Below are positions 23,304 to 33,372 of a DNA stretch of 64,000 nucleotides, in pieces. Location: positions 392,508 to 456,507 of the forward strand of contig NZ_VTGY01000015.1 of NCBI RefSeq assembly GCF_009729075.1, read 5' to 3'. Each line of letters starts with the position of its first letter. Position 1 is the first letter of the stretch. The position numbers were made by a program, and so were the translations under genes. The DNA is from Mycolicibacterium sp. CBMA 226. GTDB lineage: Bacteria > Actinomycetota > Actinomycetes > Mycobacteriales > Mycobacteriaceae. A model generated the notes under the pieces. That model made no database searches, was not told where the DNA came from, and saw only the letters and a list, made by a program, of their open reading frames with translations.

Positions 23304-25031
23304 ATGGGCTTTCTCAAACAGGACACCCCCGTCATCGACTTCTCGGAGTGGAGCAAGGGCAGTCGCGCGCAGAAGATCGTCCCGATGGCCCGGCACTGGG
23401 CCGAGACGGGCTTCGGCACGCCGGTGGCCCTGCACCTGTTCTACGTCGTCAAGATCGGGCTGTACATCCTGGGCGGCTGGCTTATCGCGTTGTCCACCAA
23501 AGGGATCGACGGTTTCACCAACGTCGCGGCATGGTGGACCGAGCCGATCGTCTTCGAGAAGGTCGTGCTGTACACCATGCTGTTCGAGGTGGTCGGTCTC
23601 GGCTGCGGCTTCGGCCCGCTGAACAACCGCTTCTTCCCGCCGATGGGGTCGATCCTGTATTGGCTGCGGCCGAAGACCATTCGTCTGCCGCCGTGGCCCG
23701 GCCGCATCCCGCTGACCCGTGGTGATGCCCGGACTCCGATTGACGTGCTGCTCTACGGTGCGCTGCTCGTCCTGCTCGTCGTCGCGCTGTCCTCGGACGG
23801 CACGGGCCCGGTGCCGGGACTACACACCGCGGTCGGCGTGCTCCCGATGTGGCAGATCTGGGCCATCCTCGGTGTCCTGGCACTGGCGGGCCTGCGGGAC
23901 AAGGTCATCTTCCTGGCCGCCCGCGGCGAGGTGTACGGCTCTTTCACCGTCGCCTTCCTGTTCGCCGGCTACGGCGTCGATCTGCTCATCGCCGCGAAGC
24001 TGGTGTGCATGGTGATCTGGCTGGGCGCCGCGACCTCCAAGCTCAACCATCACTTCCCGTTCGTCATCTCCACGATGATGAGCAACAACCCCGTCCTACG
24101 GCCGAAGTTCATCAAGCGCGCGTTCTTCGAGCACTTCCCGGACGACCTGCGCCCCGGCCGCCCGTCCCGGTTCATGGCGCACTTCAGCACCGTCATCGAG
24201 GGTGGGGTGCCGCTGGTGCTGTTCTTCAGCCACGGCGGCTGGCCGACGTACATTGCCGCGTTCGTCATGCTGTGCTTCCACTTTGGCATCCTGTCGGCGA
24301 TCCCGATGGGCGTGCCACTGGAATGGAACGTCTTCATGATGTTCTGCGTCGTGACGCTGTTCGTCGGGCATGCCGACATCGGCATCACCGACCTGACATC
24401 GCCGTGGCCGCTGGTCCTGTTCGCGGTCGTCGCGGGCACCGTCGTCATCGGAAACCTGTTCCCGCGCAAGGTTTCTTTCCTGCCGGGCATGCGGTACTAC
24501 GCCGGCAACTGGGACACGTCGCTGTGGTGCATCAAGCCGTCGGCGTCGGAGAAGATCGAGAAGAACATCGTCGCGATCGCCAGCATGCCCGCGACCCAGA
24601 TGGAGCGGTACTACGGCAGCCCGGAGAACGCGCAGATGTACTTGTACATGGGCTACGCGTTCCGCGCCTTCAACACGCACGGCCGCGCGCTGTTCACGCT
24701 CGCGCACCGCGCCATGGCCGGGCAGAACGAGGACGACTACATCCTGACCGACGGCGAGCGGATCGTCTCCACCGCCATCGGCTGGAACTTCGGCGACGGC
24801 CACATGTCCAACGAACAGCTCGTCGCGGCGCTGCAGAAGCGCTGCCAGTTCGAGCCCGGTGAGGTCCGGATCGTCATGCTCGACGCACAGCCCATCCACC
24901 GGCAGACGCAGCAGTACCGTCTGGTCGACGCCGCTACCGGGGAATTCGAGCGGGGCCACGTGAAGGTCAAGGACATGGTGACGCGGCAGCCGTGGGCCGA
25001 CGACGTCCCGGTCTATGACGTGACGGGCTGA
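23304..25031 (+). CDS. DUF3556 transmembrane protein, probable KstR regulon member
   Basis: 575 residues. A polytopic membrane part (about ten helices, residues 40-395) is followed by a soluble C-terminal region with MRYYAGNWDTSLW and IVMLDAQPIHRQTQQY. This DUF3556 architecture is common in mycobacteria and has no established activity; the helical core vaguely resembles vitamin-K-dependent carboxylase/HTTM proteins. A strong KstR-type palindrome covers the 5' end, so a role in sterol or steroid uptake or metabolism is inferred. No Shine-Dalgarno: possibly leaderless. Confidence 0.85.
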   Translation: MGFLKQDTPVIDFSEWSKGSRAQKIVPMARHWAETGFGTPVALHLFYVVKIGLYILGGWLIALSTKGIDGFTNVAAWWTEPIVFEKVVLYTMLFEVVGLGCGFGPLNNRFFPPMGSILYWLRPKTIRLPPWPGRIPLTRGDARTPIDVLLYGALLVLLVVALSSDGTGPVPGLHTAVGVLPMWQIWAILGVLALAGLRDKVIFLAARGEVYGSFTVAFLFAGYGVDLLIAAKLVCMVIWLGAATSKLNHHFPFVISTMMSNNPVLRPKFIKRAFFEHFPDDLRPGRPSRFMAHFSTVIEGGVPLVLFFSHGGWPTYIAAFVMLCFHFGILSAIPMGVPLEWNVFMMFCVVTLFVGHADIGITDLTSPWPLVLFAVVAGTVVIGNLFPRKVSFLPGMRYYAGNWDTSLWCIKPSASEKIEKNIVAIASMPATQMERYYGSPENAQMYLYMGYAFRAFNTHGRALFTLAHRAMAGQNEDDYILTDGERIVSTAIGWNFGDGHMSNEQLVAALQKRCQFEPGEVRIVMLDAQPIHRQTQQYRLVDAATGEFERGHVKVKDMVTRQPWADDVPVYDVTG

Positions 25032-25036
25032 CGTGA

Positions 25037-25834
25037 CTAGCGCATGACGTCGCGGACTTTGACGTCCTCGACGCCGGCGAACAGCAGGCTGTTCGCGGTC
25101 TCGATGTGCTTGCGCCAATGCGCCTCGGCGGCCGCGGCATTGCCGGAGCGCATGAGGGTGAGCAGCCGCTTGTGCGACCGCATCACGATGTCGTAGTCCG
25201 ATTTGGACATCGGCCGGTTCTCCCGCATCGCGAACGCGGTGTGGCGGACGGTGATCTCCTGCAGCATGCCGGTGATGATGGCCAGCGTCGCGTTGCCGCA
25301 CAGCTCGACCATCCGCCGATAGAAATCGCCTGTGGTCTCGGCCATCCGACCGGTCTCGTACCCCGACGGGACGTACTCGGCCAGCATGACCTCGAGCTCG
25401 TCGAAGGCCGCGGCGTTGCCCTGTTCGGTCAGCAGGCGCACCGCAATCGGTGCGATCCCCGACCAGGCGGTCATGACGTCGGCGATCGTCGCGCCGGACA
25501 GTTCCAGCAGCAGACCCGCGGGGCGCGCGACGATCTCCGGTCCGGGTACGCGGACGCGGGCGCCGGTGCGCGAGCCGCGTCGTACCTCAACCAGGCGCTC
25601 GGACTCCAGCACGCGAACGGCCTCGCGCAGGGTGGGGCGGCTGACCCCGAAGTGGGCCATCAGCTCGGCCTCGTTGGGCAGGAAGTCGCCTTCCTTGAGC
25701 TGGCCGTCGACGACCATGCGGCGCAAAGTGCCGGCCACCAGTTCCGCGGTTTTGGGGGAGCGGATGGGGCCGCTGGCCGAGGATGGCACAGTACGTGGGT
25801 CGATCATCGGCGACAACGGCGGAGTCTGCGCCAT
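25037..25834 (-). CDS. GntR/FadR-type regulator (FCD domain)
   Basis: 265 residues, ATG preceded by AAGGAGGG. Winged HTH at residues 30-95 (LKEGDFLPNEAELMAHFGVSRPTLREAVRVLESERLVEVRRG in parts) and an all-helical FCD ligand domain with the metal-binding Asp/His pattern (DFYRRMVELCGN, MRSHKRLL, HWRKHIETA). Divergent from a beta-oxidation operon, which it most likely controls in response to an acyl-CoA or carboxylic acid. Confidence 0.93.
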   Translation of the reverse strand: MAQTPPLSPMIDPRTVPSSASGPIRSPKTAELVAGTLRRMVVDGQLKEGDFLPNEAELMAHFGVSRPTLREAVRVLESERLVEVRRGSRTGARVRVPGPEIVARPAGLLLELSGATIADVMTAWSGIAPIAVRLLTEQGNAAAFDELEVMLAEYVPSGYETGRMAETTGDFYRRMVELCGNATLAIITGMLQEITVRHTAFAMRENRPMSKSDYDIVMRSHKRLLTLMRSGNAAAAEAHWRKHIETANSLLFAGVEDVKVRDVMR

Positions 25835-25944
25835 CTGGGCCCTCCTTGAACCGATTGTGCTGGCCTCGTGTTAGGCAACTCAGTAAACCATGTGAGGCGG
25901 CGTGAGCCCGCCATTCCCGGAAATGGCGTTTGCCTACCAACTAG

Positions 25945-25956
25945 TAGGTTGACCTA
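25945..25956. promoter_or_regulatory. Inverted repeat and related half-sites in the GntR-thiolase intergenic region
   Basis: TAGGT (25945-25949) and ACCTA (25952-25956) flank a TG centre, close to the FadR/FCD operator style. A second copy of the AGTAAACC flank occurs near 25882 and 25957. Candidate GntR operator in the 208-nt divergent region. Confidence 0.5.
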
Positions 25957-26042
25957 GTAAACCTTCTGTTCTATGTTCGCAAATGCGGGCGCCTTTACGG
26001 GTGTCAATACCGTGTCGATATTCAACGTTGAAGGAGAAGTCC

Positions 26043-27187
<1,145 letters not shown>

Positions 27188-27191
<4 letters not shown>

Positions 27192-27988
27192 CCGCGGTGT
27201 CCGCCGAACCTGGTGCCCTCTCCGAGCGGCGCGGCAACGTCCTGCTGATCACGATCAACCGGCCGGATGCCCGCAACGCGGTGAACCAGGCCGTCAGTAT
27301 CGGCGTCGGTGACGCGCTGCAGGCCGCGCAGGACGACCCCGAGATCCGGGCAGTGGTGATCACCGGCTCGGGTGACAAATCGTTCTGTGCCGGTGCGGAT
27401 CTCAAGGCGCTCTCGCGCGGCGAGAACCTCTTTCACCCCGACCACACCGAGTGGGGCTTCGCCGGCTACGTCAGCCATTTCATCGACAAGCCGACCATCG
27501 CGGCCGTCAACGGCACGGCCCTGGGTGGCGGCACCGAACTGGCATTGGCCAGCGATCTCGTGGTCGCCGAGGAAGGCGCGAAATTCGGTCTGCCGGAAGT
27601 GAAACGGGGACTGATCGCCGGTGCCGGCGGCGTCTTCCGGATCGTCGATCAGCTGCCGCGCAAGGTGGCACTGGAGATGCTGTTCACCGGTGAGCCGATG
27701 ACGTCTGCCGATGCGCTGCGCTGGGGCCTGATCAACCAGGTGGTGCCGGATGGCACCGTGGTTGACGCGGCTCTGGCTCTCGCCGAACGGATTACCTCCA
27801 ACGCGCCGCTGGCTGTGCAGGCCAGCAAGCGGGTGGCGTACGGCGCCGACGAAGGCATCATCACCGGCGACAAGGACGGCTGGCGGCGCACCAACCGTGA
27901 GTTCGTCACGCTGCTGCAGTCCGAGGACGCCAAGGAAGGCCCGCTGGCGTTCGCGCAGAAGCGCCAGCCTGTATGGAAAGCCAAGTGA
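27188..27988 (+). CDS. Enoyl-CoA hydratase/isomerase (crotonase family)
   Basis: 266 residues; GTG start overlaps the thiolase stop. CoA-binding and oxyanion motifs SFCAGADLKAL and GTALGGGTELALASD are present. The two catalytic glutamates are in GGGTEL and GLPEVKRG, as in active hydratases. Hydrates a trans-2-enoyl-CoA between the neighbouring dehydrogenase and thiolase steps. Confidence 0.93.
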
Positions 27989-28001
27989 CGGAGAAGGAAT
28001 C

Positions 28002-29144
28002 GTGAAGCGGACAGTATTCGAAGAAGAGCACGAAGCGCTGCGGGAGTCGACCCGGCAGTACATCGAGCGGGAGCTAGTGCCGAACGCCGAGAAGTGGGAA
28101 CAGGAACGGATGGTCGACCGGTCGGCGTACGTCGCCGCCGGCAAGTACGGTCTGATCGGGTTCAACATGCCCGAGGAGTACGGCGGCGGCGGGTCTGACG
28201 ACTTCCGCTTCAACGCCGTCATCGACGAGGAGATCGCCCGCTACGGCGGCCCGGCCCCGGCGCTGAGCCTCCAGAATGACGTCGTCGCACCGTATTTCAA
28301 GCACCTCGCGAACGACGAGCAGAAGGCGCGGTGGATGCCGGGCATCGCCAGCGGTGAGCTGATCCTCGCCGTCGCGATGACCGAGCCCGGCGCCGGCAGC
28401 GACCTGGCCGGCATCCGTACCTCCGCCGTCCGCGACGGCGACGACTGGATCATCAACGGCTCCAAGACATTCATCTCGGCCGGCATCAACAGTGACCTGG
28501 TCGTGGTGGTCTGTCGCACCAATCCTGAAGCCGGACACAAGGGCTTCACGCTGTTCGTCGTCGAACGTGGCATGGCAGGCTTTGAGCGAGGCCGCAAGCT
28601 CGACAAGATGGGCCTGCACTCGCAGGACACTTCGGAGCTGCACTTCGAGAACGTCCGGGTGCCGCAGGCGAACCTGCTCGGTCAGGAAGGCCGCGGCTTC
28701 TACCACCTGATGCAGAACCTGCCTTCGGAGCGGCTCGGTATCGCCATCTCGGCGATCGCCGGCGCGCGTGAATCCTGGCGCCAGACACTGCAATACGCCA
28801 AGGACCGCAAGGCGTTCGGCCAGCCGATCGGCAGCTTCCAGCACAACCGATTCCTGTTGGCCGAGATGGACACCGAACTCGACGTGTGCGAGCGCTACAT
28901 CGACCGGTGCCTGGAGGGCGTGCTCGACGGCGACCTGTCTGCTGTCGAGGCGGCGAAGGCCAAGTGGTTCTGCACCGAGACCGCCAAGAAGGTCATCGAC
29001 GGCTGCGTGCAGCTGCACGGCGGCTACGGCTACATGATGGAGTACCGGGTCGCCCGCGACTACTGCGACGCCCGTATCCAGACGATCTTCGGTGGCACCA
29101 CCGAGATCATGAAGGACATCATCGGCCGCGACCTGGGTCTCTGA
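28002..29144 (+). CDS. Acyl-CoA dehydrogenase
   Basis: 380 residues from GTG 28002, with GGAGAAGG upstream. FAD-binding signature AMTEPGAGSDLAGI, substrate/FAD region KTFISAGINSD, RKAFGQPIGSFQ and QLHGGYGYMMEY. The catalytic Glu is in GGTTEIMKD. Third gene of the GntR-controlled operon, so the set covers dehydrogenation, hydration and thiolysis; a hydroxyacyl-CoA dehydrogenase is not adjacent. Confidence 0.95.
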   Translation: MKRTVFEEEHEALRESTRQYIERELVPNAEKWEQERMVDRSAYVAAGKYGLIGFNMPEEYGGGGSDDFRFNAVIDEEIARYGGPAPALSLQNDVVAPYFKHLANDEQKARWMPGIASGELILAVAMTEPGAGSDLAGIRTSAVRDGDDWIINGSKTFISAGINSDLVVVVCRTNPEAGHKGFTLFVVERGMAGFERGRKLDKMGLHSQDTSELHFENVRVPQANLLGQEGRGFYHLMQNLPSERLGIAISAIAGARESWRQTLQYAKDRKAFGQPIGSFQHNRFLLAEMDTELDVCERYIDRCLEGVLDGDLSAVEAAKAKWFCTETAKKVIDGCVQLHGGYGYMMEYRVARDYCDARIQTIFGGTTEIMKDIIGRDLGL

Positions 29145-29159
29145 AGCCCGCCCAAAGTC

Positions 29160-29199
29160 AATCGGCGCCCCCGCACAACGTGGTGCAGGGGCGCCGATT
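29160..29199. terminator. Bidirectional hairpin terminator
   Basis: 12-bp perfect stem (29160-29171 with 29188-29199) plus an inner 4-bp GCAC/GTGC stem. It lies between the convergent acyl-CoA dehydrogenase and fasciclin genes. AT at the base gives a short T-run in both directions. Confidence 0.85.
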
Positions 29200-29216
29200 T
29201 CGTTGAATCTGACTGA

Positions 29217-29981
29217 CTACCGCGCGGTCGTCGTCGTAGCCGGAGCCGACGAGGTCGATGCCGGAGTCGACTCGGCGGCGCTCGGCGCTGCCGAGGTCGA
29301 CGTGGTCGTGGTGGTCGTGGTGGCCGACGTGGAGGACGTCGAGGTCTCGCTGCCCGCGGTGACCGGGGTCGGGGCGTCCGCCAGGTCCAGCACGGTGTCG
29401 ATCACGTAGATGCGGGCATTGCTCGCCTCGATCGCACCACAGACCAGCTTGGCCTTGTCGTTGACCTTGATGTCGCCACCGTCGCCGGTCACCTTGATCT
29501 GGGTGCCCTGCTGCGTCGGACGCTGGCCCTTGACGGTGTCATTGCCCAGCACGCCCAGGAACACGTGGTAGTAGTCCAGGCTGGTCAGCGCGGCCGCATC
29601 GGTCTTCAGGGACTCCAGCTTCGCCGGGTCCAGCGCCGCGAAGGCTTCGTTGGTGGGCGCGAACACCACGTACGGGCCGTTGTCGAGCACGCTGGTGATG
29701 TTCACGGCGGGGTTCAGGCCACCGGACACCGCCGAGTTGAAGGTGCTGATCGCCGGAATGGCGGCCAGCGCCTGGCTCACCGGCTTGTTGACCAACGTCT
29801 TCAGGTCGGGCATGCCCGCCTTGACCTTGTCGCAGCCGGGGCCCTGTGGGTCCACCGTCTTGTTGGTCGGCGGCGGCAGCGGCGGCGGGTCGGCGTAGGC
29901 CGACACTGCCAGCGGCAGCGATGCGGTCAGGGCGGCGACGGCCGCGGTTACGCCCAGAAATCTGCTGGTGCGAGTCTTCAT
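29217..29981 (-). CDS. Secreted fasciclin-domain protein (MPT70/MPT83-like)
   Basis: 254 residues from ATG 29981, with GAGGAG upstream. Signal peptide ends at AYA-DPPP; no lipobox Cys, so it is secreted rather than lipid-anchored. One fasciclin (FAS1) domain follows: SNARIYVIDTVL and NGPYVVFAPTNEAFAAL mark its H1 and H2 boxes. The last 45 residues are a Ser/Thr/Ala-rich tail likely to be disordered or glycosylated. Adhesion-like or envelope role by family. Confidence 0.92.
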   Translation of the reverse strand: MKTRTSRFLGVTAAVAALTASLPLAVSAYADPPPLPPPTNKTVDPQGPGCDKVKAGMPDLKTLVNKPVSQALAAIPAISTFNSAVSGGLNPAVNITSVLDNGPYVVFAPTNEAFAALDPAKLESLKTDAAALTSLDYYHVFLGVLGNDTVKGQRPTQQGTQIKVTGDGGDIKVNDKAKLVCGAIEASNARIYVIDTVLDLADAPTPVTAGSETSTSSTSATTTTTTTSTSAAPSAAESTPASTSSAPATTTTAR

Positions 29982-30114
29982 GGTTCGGCTCCTCAGCTGT
30001 TCATGACGCGCACCCCGCCCGACCGGGGAGACCCCATCCGGGGCGTGGCGCTCGTCGAATGGTAATGGCTGGCGCTGGGAAACAGCAAAATCAGCTACCC
30101 GCGGACCGGTTTGG

Positions 30115-31335
30115 TCAGGCCGCTCTGACCTGCACTTTTCGGACGCTGAAACACAGCAGGGCAGCGACCGCACACAGCCCCGCGGCCAGTTGAAAGGCCA
30201 GGTCATAGTTACCTTGCAGATCGCGGAGCCAGCCGGCGGCGGCCGCTGCGACCGCGGCGCCCACTTGATGCGCGGCAAACACCCAGCCGAACACCACGGG
30301 GGACCGATCGCCGAAGTAGTCGCGGCACAGCGCGATCGTGGGCGGCACCGTGGCAACCCAGTCCAGGCCGTAGAACACGATGAACACCCAGGTGCCGGGG
30401 TCGGCGTGCGGAGAAAGCAGCGAAGGCAACAGCATCAGGGAAATCCCGCGTCCGACGTAGTAGACGGTGAGCAGGAGCCGCGGATCGACCCGGTCGGTGA
30501 GCCAGCCCGAACAGACCGTGCCGGCCACGTCGAGGACGCCGATGGTGGCGAGCAGTCCCGCGGCGACCGTCGTCGGCATCCCATGGTCGCCGGCGGCCGG
30601 GATGAAGTGGGTGCCGATCAGCCCGTTGGTGGTCATCCCGCAGATCGCGAAGCTGCCCGCCAACAGCCAGAACACCGGCACCCGCGCGCCGAGGACGAGC
30701 CCGTCGAGGGCGGATCGGAAGCCGTTCGTGGGCGCCGCGATCTGTGCCGGTGGGTGGTGGCGCATCACGACGAGGACGGGGGCGATGACCGCGAATGCGG
30801 CCGCGGCGACGATCAGGCAGGCCCAGCGCCAGCCGTGCCGGGTCGCGACCTCGGCGACAAGGGGCAGGAAGATCAGTTGTCCGGTGGCGCTGGCGGCCGT
30901 CAGAACGCCGGTCACCAGGCCGCGGCGTTCGTCGAACCAGCGGGTGGCGACGGTCGCGACGAAGCCCATCGAGATGCAGCCGGTTCCGATGCCGACCAAG
31001 ACGCCCCAGCACGCCACCAGCTGCCAGCCGGTCGTCATCCGGACCGACAGCGCCGAACCGGCCGTGATCAACCCCAGCGCCACCGTCAGTACGGGCCTGA
31101 CACCGAATCGGTCCATCAACGCTGCCGCGAACGGAGCAGTGACCCCGAACAGCGTCATGTTCACCGACATCGCGAGGCCCACCGTCACGTGCGACCAGCC
31201 GAACTCGTGGTGCAGCGGCGTCATAAGTACGCCGGGCACCGCACGGAAGCCGGCGGCGGCCAGGATGGCCACGAAGCTGACGGCGGCAACGGCCCATGCG
31301 GCGCGAGGCGGCGCTGTCGTCGAGGTGAGCGTCAC
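30115..31335 (-). CDS. MFS transporter (OFA/monocarboxylate-like)
   Basis: 406 residues from GTG 31335, the first plausible start for a 12-helix carrier; the frame continues upstream into the next gene's antisense. Twelve hydrophobic segments, with the loop-2/3 motif ALMDRFGVRPVL and a matching TDRVDPRLLL in the second half. GVLTAASATGQLIF in helix 5 is typical of the monocarboxylate/oxalate group. Substrate unknown. Divergent from the gamma-carbonic-anhydrase-like gene. Start uncertain. Confidence 0.8.
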   Translation of the reverse strand: MTLTSTTAPPRAAWAVAAVSFVAILAAAGFRAVPGVLMTPLHHEFGWSHVTVGLAMSVNMTLFGVTAPFAAALMDRFGVRPVLTVALGLITAGSALSVRMTTGWQLVACWGVLVGIGTGCISMGFVATVATRWFDERRGLVTGVLTAASATGQLIFLPLVAEVATRHGWRWACLIVAAAAFAVIAPVLVVMRHHPPAQIAAPTNGFRSALDGLVLGARVPVFWLLAGSFAICGMTTNGLIGTHFIPAAGDHGMPTTVAAGLLATIGVLDVAGTVCSGWLTDRVDPRLLLTVYYVGRGISLMLLPSLLSPHADPGTWVFIVFYGLDWVATVPPTIALCRDYFGDRSPVVFGWVFAAHQVGAAVAAAAAGWLRDLQGNYDLAFQLAAGLCAVAALLCFSVRKVQVRAA

Positions 31336-31437
31336 CGCATCACTTTGTCCGGTGCCGACAGCGGGGGCCAGTGGCAGAACCGACACGAACCGCACAGATT
31401 GCGCCACGCTCTCGACCGTCAGGAGGTGCGACCTAAC

Positions 31438-31962
31438 ATGGCCCGCATGTCCGGACCGTTGATTCTTCCCATCCAGGGCCACGCCCCGCAGCTGCACGAC
31501 GAGTCGTGGGTGGCGCCGACCGCATCGGTGCTCGGCCAGGTGACGCTCGCCGCGCGGGCCAGCATCTGGTACGGCACCACGCTGCGTGCCGAGTTCGAGC
31601 CCATCGAGATCGGTGAAGGCTCCAACATCCAGGACGGCTGCACCGTGCACGTCGACCCGGGCTTCCCGGTGAAGGTCGGCGCCGGTGTGAGCGTCGGGCA
31701 CAACGCGGTCCTGCACGGCTGCACCGTCGAGGACGGGGCACTCGTCGGCATGGGCGCCATCGTGCTCAACGGCGCGGTGATCGGCGCCGGGTCGCTGGTG
31801 GCAGCCGGAACCGTTGTGCCGCAAGGGTTTGTGGTGCCGCCGGGGACGATGATCGCCGGGGTTCCGGGCAAAATCCGGCGCGAACTGACCGAAGACGAGA
31901 TCAACCACAACCGCATCAACGGCCAGGTCTACGAGCACCTGCTCACGCTGCACCGCGGCTAG
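31438..31962 (+). CDS. Gamma-carbonic-anhydrase family protein (left-handed beta-helix)
   Basis: 174 residues from ATG 31438; AGGAGG lies about 10 nt upstream. Hexapeptide repeats run through residues 25-145 (IEIGEGSNIQDGCTVHVD, VGHNAVLHGCTVEDGALVGMGA in parts). The three zinc-ligand histidines of the gamma-CA family are in TVHVD and GHNAVLHG. Members may hydrate CO2 or act as acyltransferase-like scaffolds. The gene ends just before a long hairpin. Confidence 0.9.
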   Translation: MARMSGPLILPIQGHAPQLHDESWVAPTASVLGQVTLAARASIWYGTTLRAEFEPIEIGEGSNIQDGCTVHVDPGFPVKVGAGVSVGHNAVLHGCTVEDGALVGMGAIVLNGAVIGAGSLVAAGTVVPQGFVVPPGTMIAGVPGKIRRELTEDEINHNRINGQVYEHLLTLHRG

Positions 31963-31963
31963 G

Positions 31964-32012
31964 GATTTGTGCACGATTTTCCGCGGCGACCGCGGAAAAT
32001 CGTGCACAAATC
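31964..32012. terminator. Perfect 23-bp-stem bidirectional terminator
   Basis: Arms 31964-31986 and 31990-32012 are perfectly complementary with a 3-nt loop, beginning GATTTGTGCACG. It separates the convergent gamma-CA and MFS genes and overlaps the MFS stop codon. A related, less perfect copy occurs at 33319-33367. Confidence 0.88.
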
Positions 32013-33291
32013 ACAGGGGATGGGCGATTTCGTCGCCCCGCATCCTGCCCGCCGTCCAGGCGATGGTGGTCAGCACTGCCGGCAGCAGGCCGGAGACCAG
32101 AAAAATCCATTGCATGCCAACGACCTTCGATAGCGGGCCGGCTATCGCGTACGACACCGGCAGGAATACCAGCGACACGAAGAAGTCCAGGCTCGAGACC
32201 CGGCCCAGCATCTCCTTCGGTACCCGTCGCTGCAGCAGCGTCCCCCAGATCACCATGCTCGCGCCGTCTCCGATGCCCACGAAGAACGCGGCCGCCAGCA
32301 TCAGCGGAAACGACCACGTGCTGCCGACGACGATCAGCGGCATCGCGCCCAGTCCCCAGATGGCCATCATCGCCGTTAGGTAGCGCCGGGGCATTCGGGT
32401 GGACGAAACGGCCAGTGCGCCAAAGGCACTGCCGAGCCCGAATCCCGCCATGATGAATCCGTAAGAGCGCGGTCCGTCGGCGAAGCGTTGCTCGGCGATG
32501 AACGGCACCAGCACCTCGATCGGGCCCAGAACCACCAGCACATAGACGCTCGCGACCAGCAGCGTCCAGAGCAGCCACGGCGTGCGGGTCATGAACGCGA
32601 AACCGTCACGCAGATCGTGCAGTACGTGCTTGTGTTCGGTCGGCTCCTCGGCGGCGACGGCCGCGGGGCGGGTCGCCACGAGGAGCGCCAGCCCGATCGC
32701 GAACAACGTCGCGACGGTGGTCGCGCCGATCCACGGGAACGTCAGCCCGACGAGTACACCGGCTGCGGCCGGGCCGATGGCCTGTTGCAGCACGGGACGC
32801 ACCATGCCCTCAATGCCGTTGGCCGCCAACAGTTGTTCGGCCGGCAGCAACCGGGGCAGCAGTGCACTGTAGGCCGGGAAGAAGAAGGCAACCGCGATGC
32901 CGAGGCACGTCGCGGCCACGGCCATGTGCCAAATGCGTAGTGTTCCAGACCAACTGAGGACAGCAATGGTCGACACCACCGCCAGGTTGACGACCTCGAC
33001 GGTGATGATGATGTTGCGTCGGTTCAGCCGGTCGGCCGCGATGCCACCGACCAGGACGAAGGCCACGAGGCCGGCGCCCAGGCAGGTCGCCACCAGTGAC
33101 AACGCCGCTGGGTCGTTGTCCAGCGCGATGACCTGCAACGCCGCGACCACCGTCCACATGCCTTCGGCAAAGATGGACAGCGATACAGCTGCGATCAGCA
33201 GGCGGTACTCACGGAAACGTAAGGGTGCGAACACCCGCCAGCGGTCGGTGGTCCGCGGTTCGGGCGTTTCGACGTCGAACTGGGAACTCAC
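32011..33291 (-). CDS. MFS transporter (DHA3/EntS-like efflux type)
   Basis: 426 residues, GTG start. Twelve hydrophobic segments; GGIAADRLNRRNII between helices 2 and 3, ALLPRLLPAEQLLAANGI in the central region and LGRVSSLDFFVSLVF late are features of the MFS_3/EntS-type exporters. Probable drug or siderophore efflux; substrate unknown. Lies downstream of, and in the same direction as, an enoyl-CoA hydratase, separated by a hairpin. Confidence 0.88.
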   Translation of the reverse strand: MSSQFDVETPEPRTTDRWRVFAPLRFREYRLLIAAVSLSIFAEGMWTVVAALQVIALDNDPAALSLVATCLGAGLVAFVLVGGIAADRLNRRNIIITVEVVNLAVVSTIAVLSWSGTLRIWHMAVAATCLGIAVAFFFPAYSALLPRLLPAEQLLAANGIEGMVRPVLQQAIGPAAAGVLVGLTFPWIGATTVATLFAIGLALLVATRPAAVAAEEPTEHKHVLHDLRDGFAFMTRTPWLLWTLLVASVYVLVVLGPIEVLVPFIAEQRFADGPRSYGFIMAGFGLGSAFGALAVSSTRMPRRYLTAMMAIWGLGAMPLIVVGSTWSFPLMLAAAFFVGIGDGASMVIWGTLLQRRVPKEMLGRVSSLDFFVSLVFLPVSYAIAGPLSKVVGMQWIFLVSGLLPAVLTTIAWTAGRMRGDEIAHPL

Positions 33292-33318
33292 CAGTCCATC
33301 GTCCCGCCCGCGTCAAGC

Positions 33319-33367
33319 GATTTGTGCACGTCGTTCCGCGTCGGGCGCGCAAAGACGTGCACGAATC
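33319..33367. terminator. Hairpin related to the 31964-32012 palindrome
   Basis: GATTTGTGCACGTC (33319-33332) pairs with 33354-33367 with one G-T wobble; a small GCG/CGC stem lies inside. It follows the enoyl-CoA hydratase stop on the minus strand. Shares its first 12 bases with the hairpin 1.3 kb away, so both belong to one repeat-like terminator family. Confidence 0.7.
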
Positions 33368-33372
33368 ACGGG

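Noticed and set aside
24096..25301. 401-codon minus-strand open frame opposite DUF3556 and the GntR gene
   Set aside because: It crosses two real genes on both strands, is His/Arg/Asp-rich and has no family pattern; a third-position GC artefact.
30190..31400. Long plus-strand frame upstream of the gamma-carbonic-anhydrase gene
   Set aside because: Only the part from 31438 has protein-like repeats and a ribosome site; the rest is antisense to the MFS gene.
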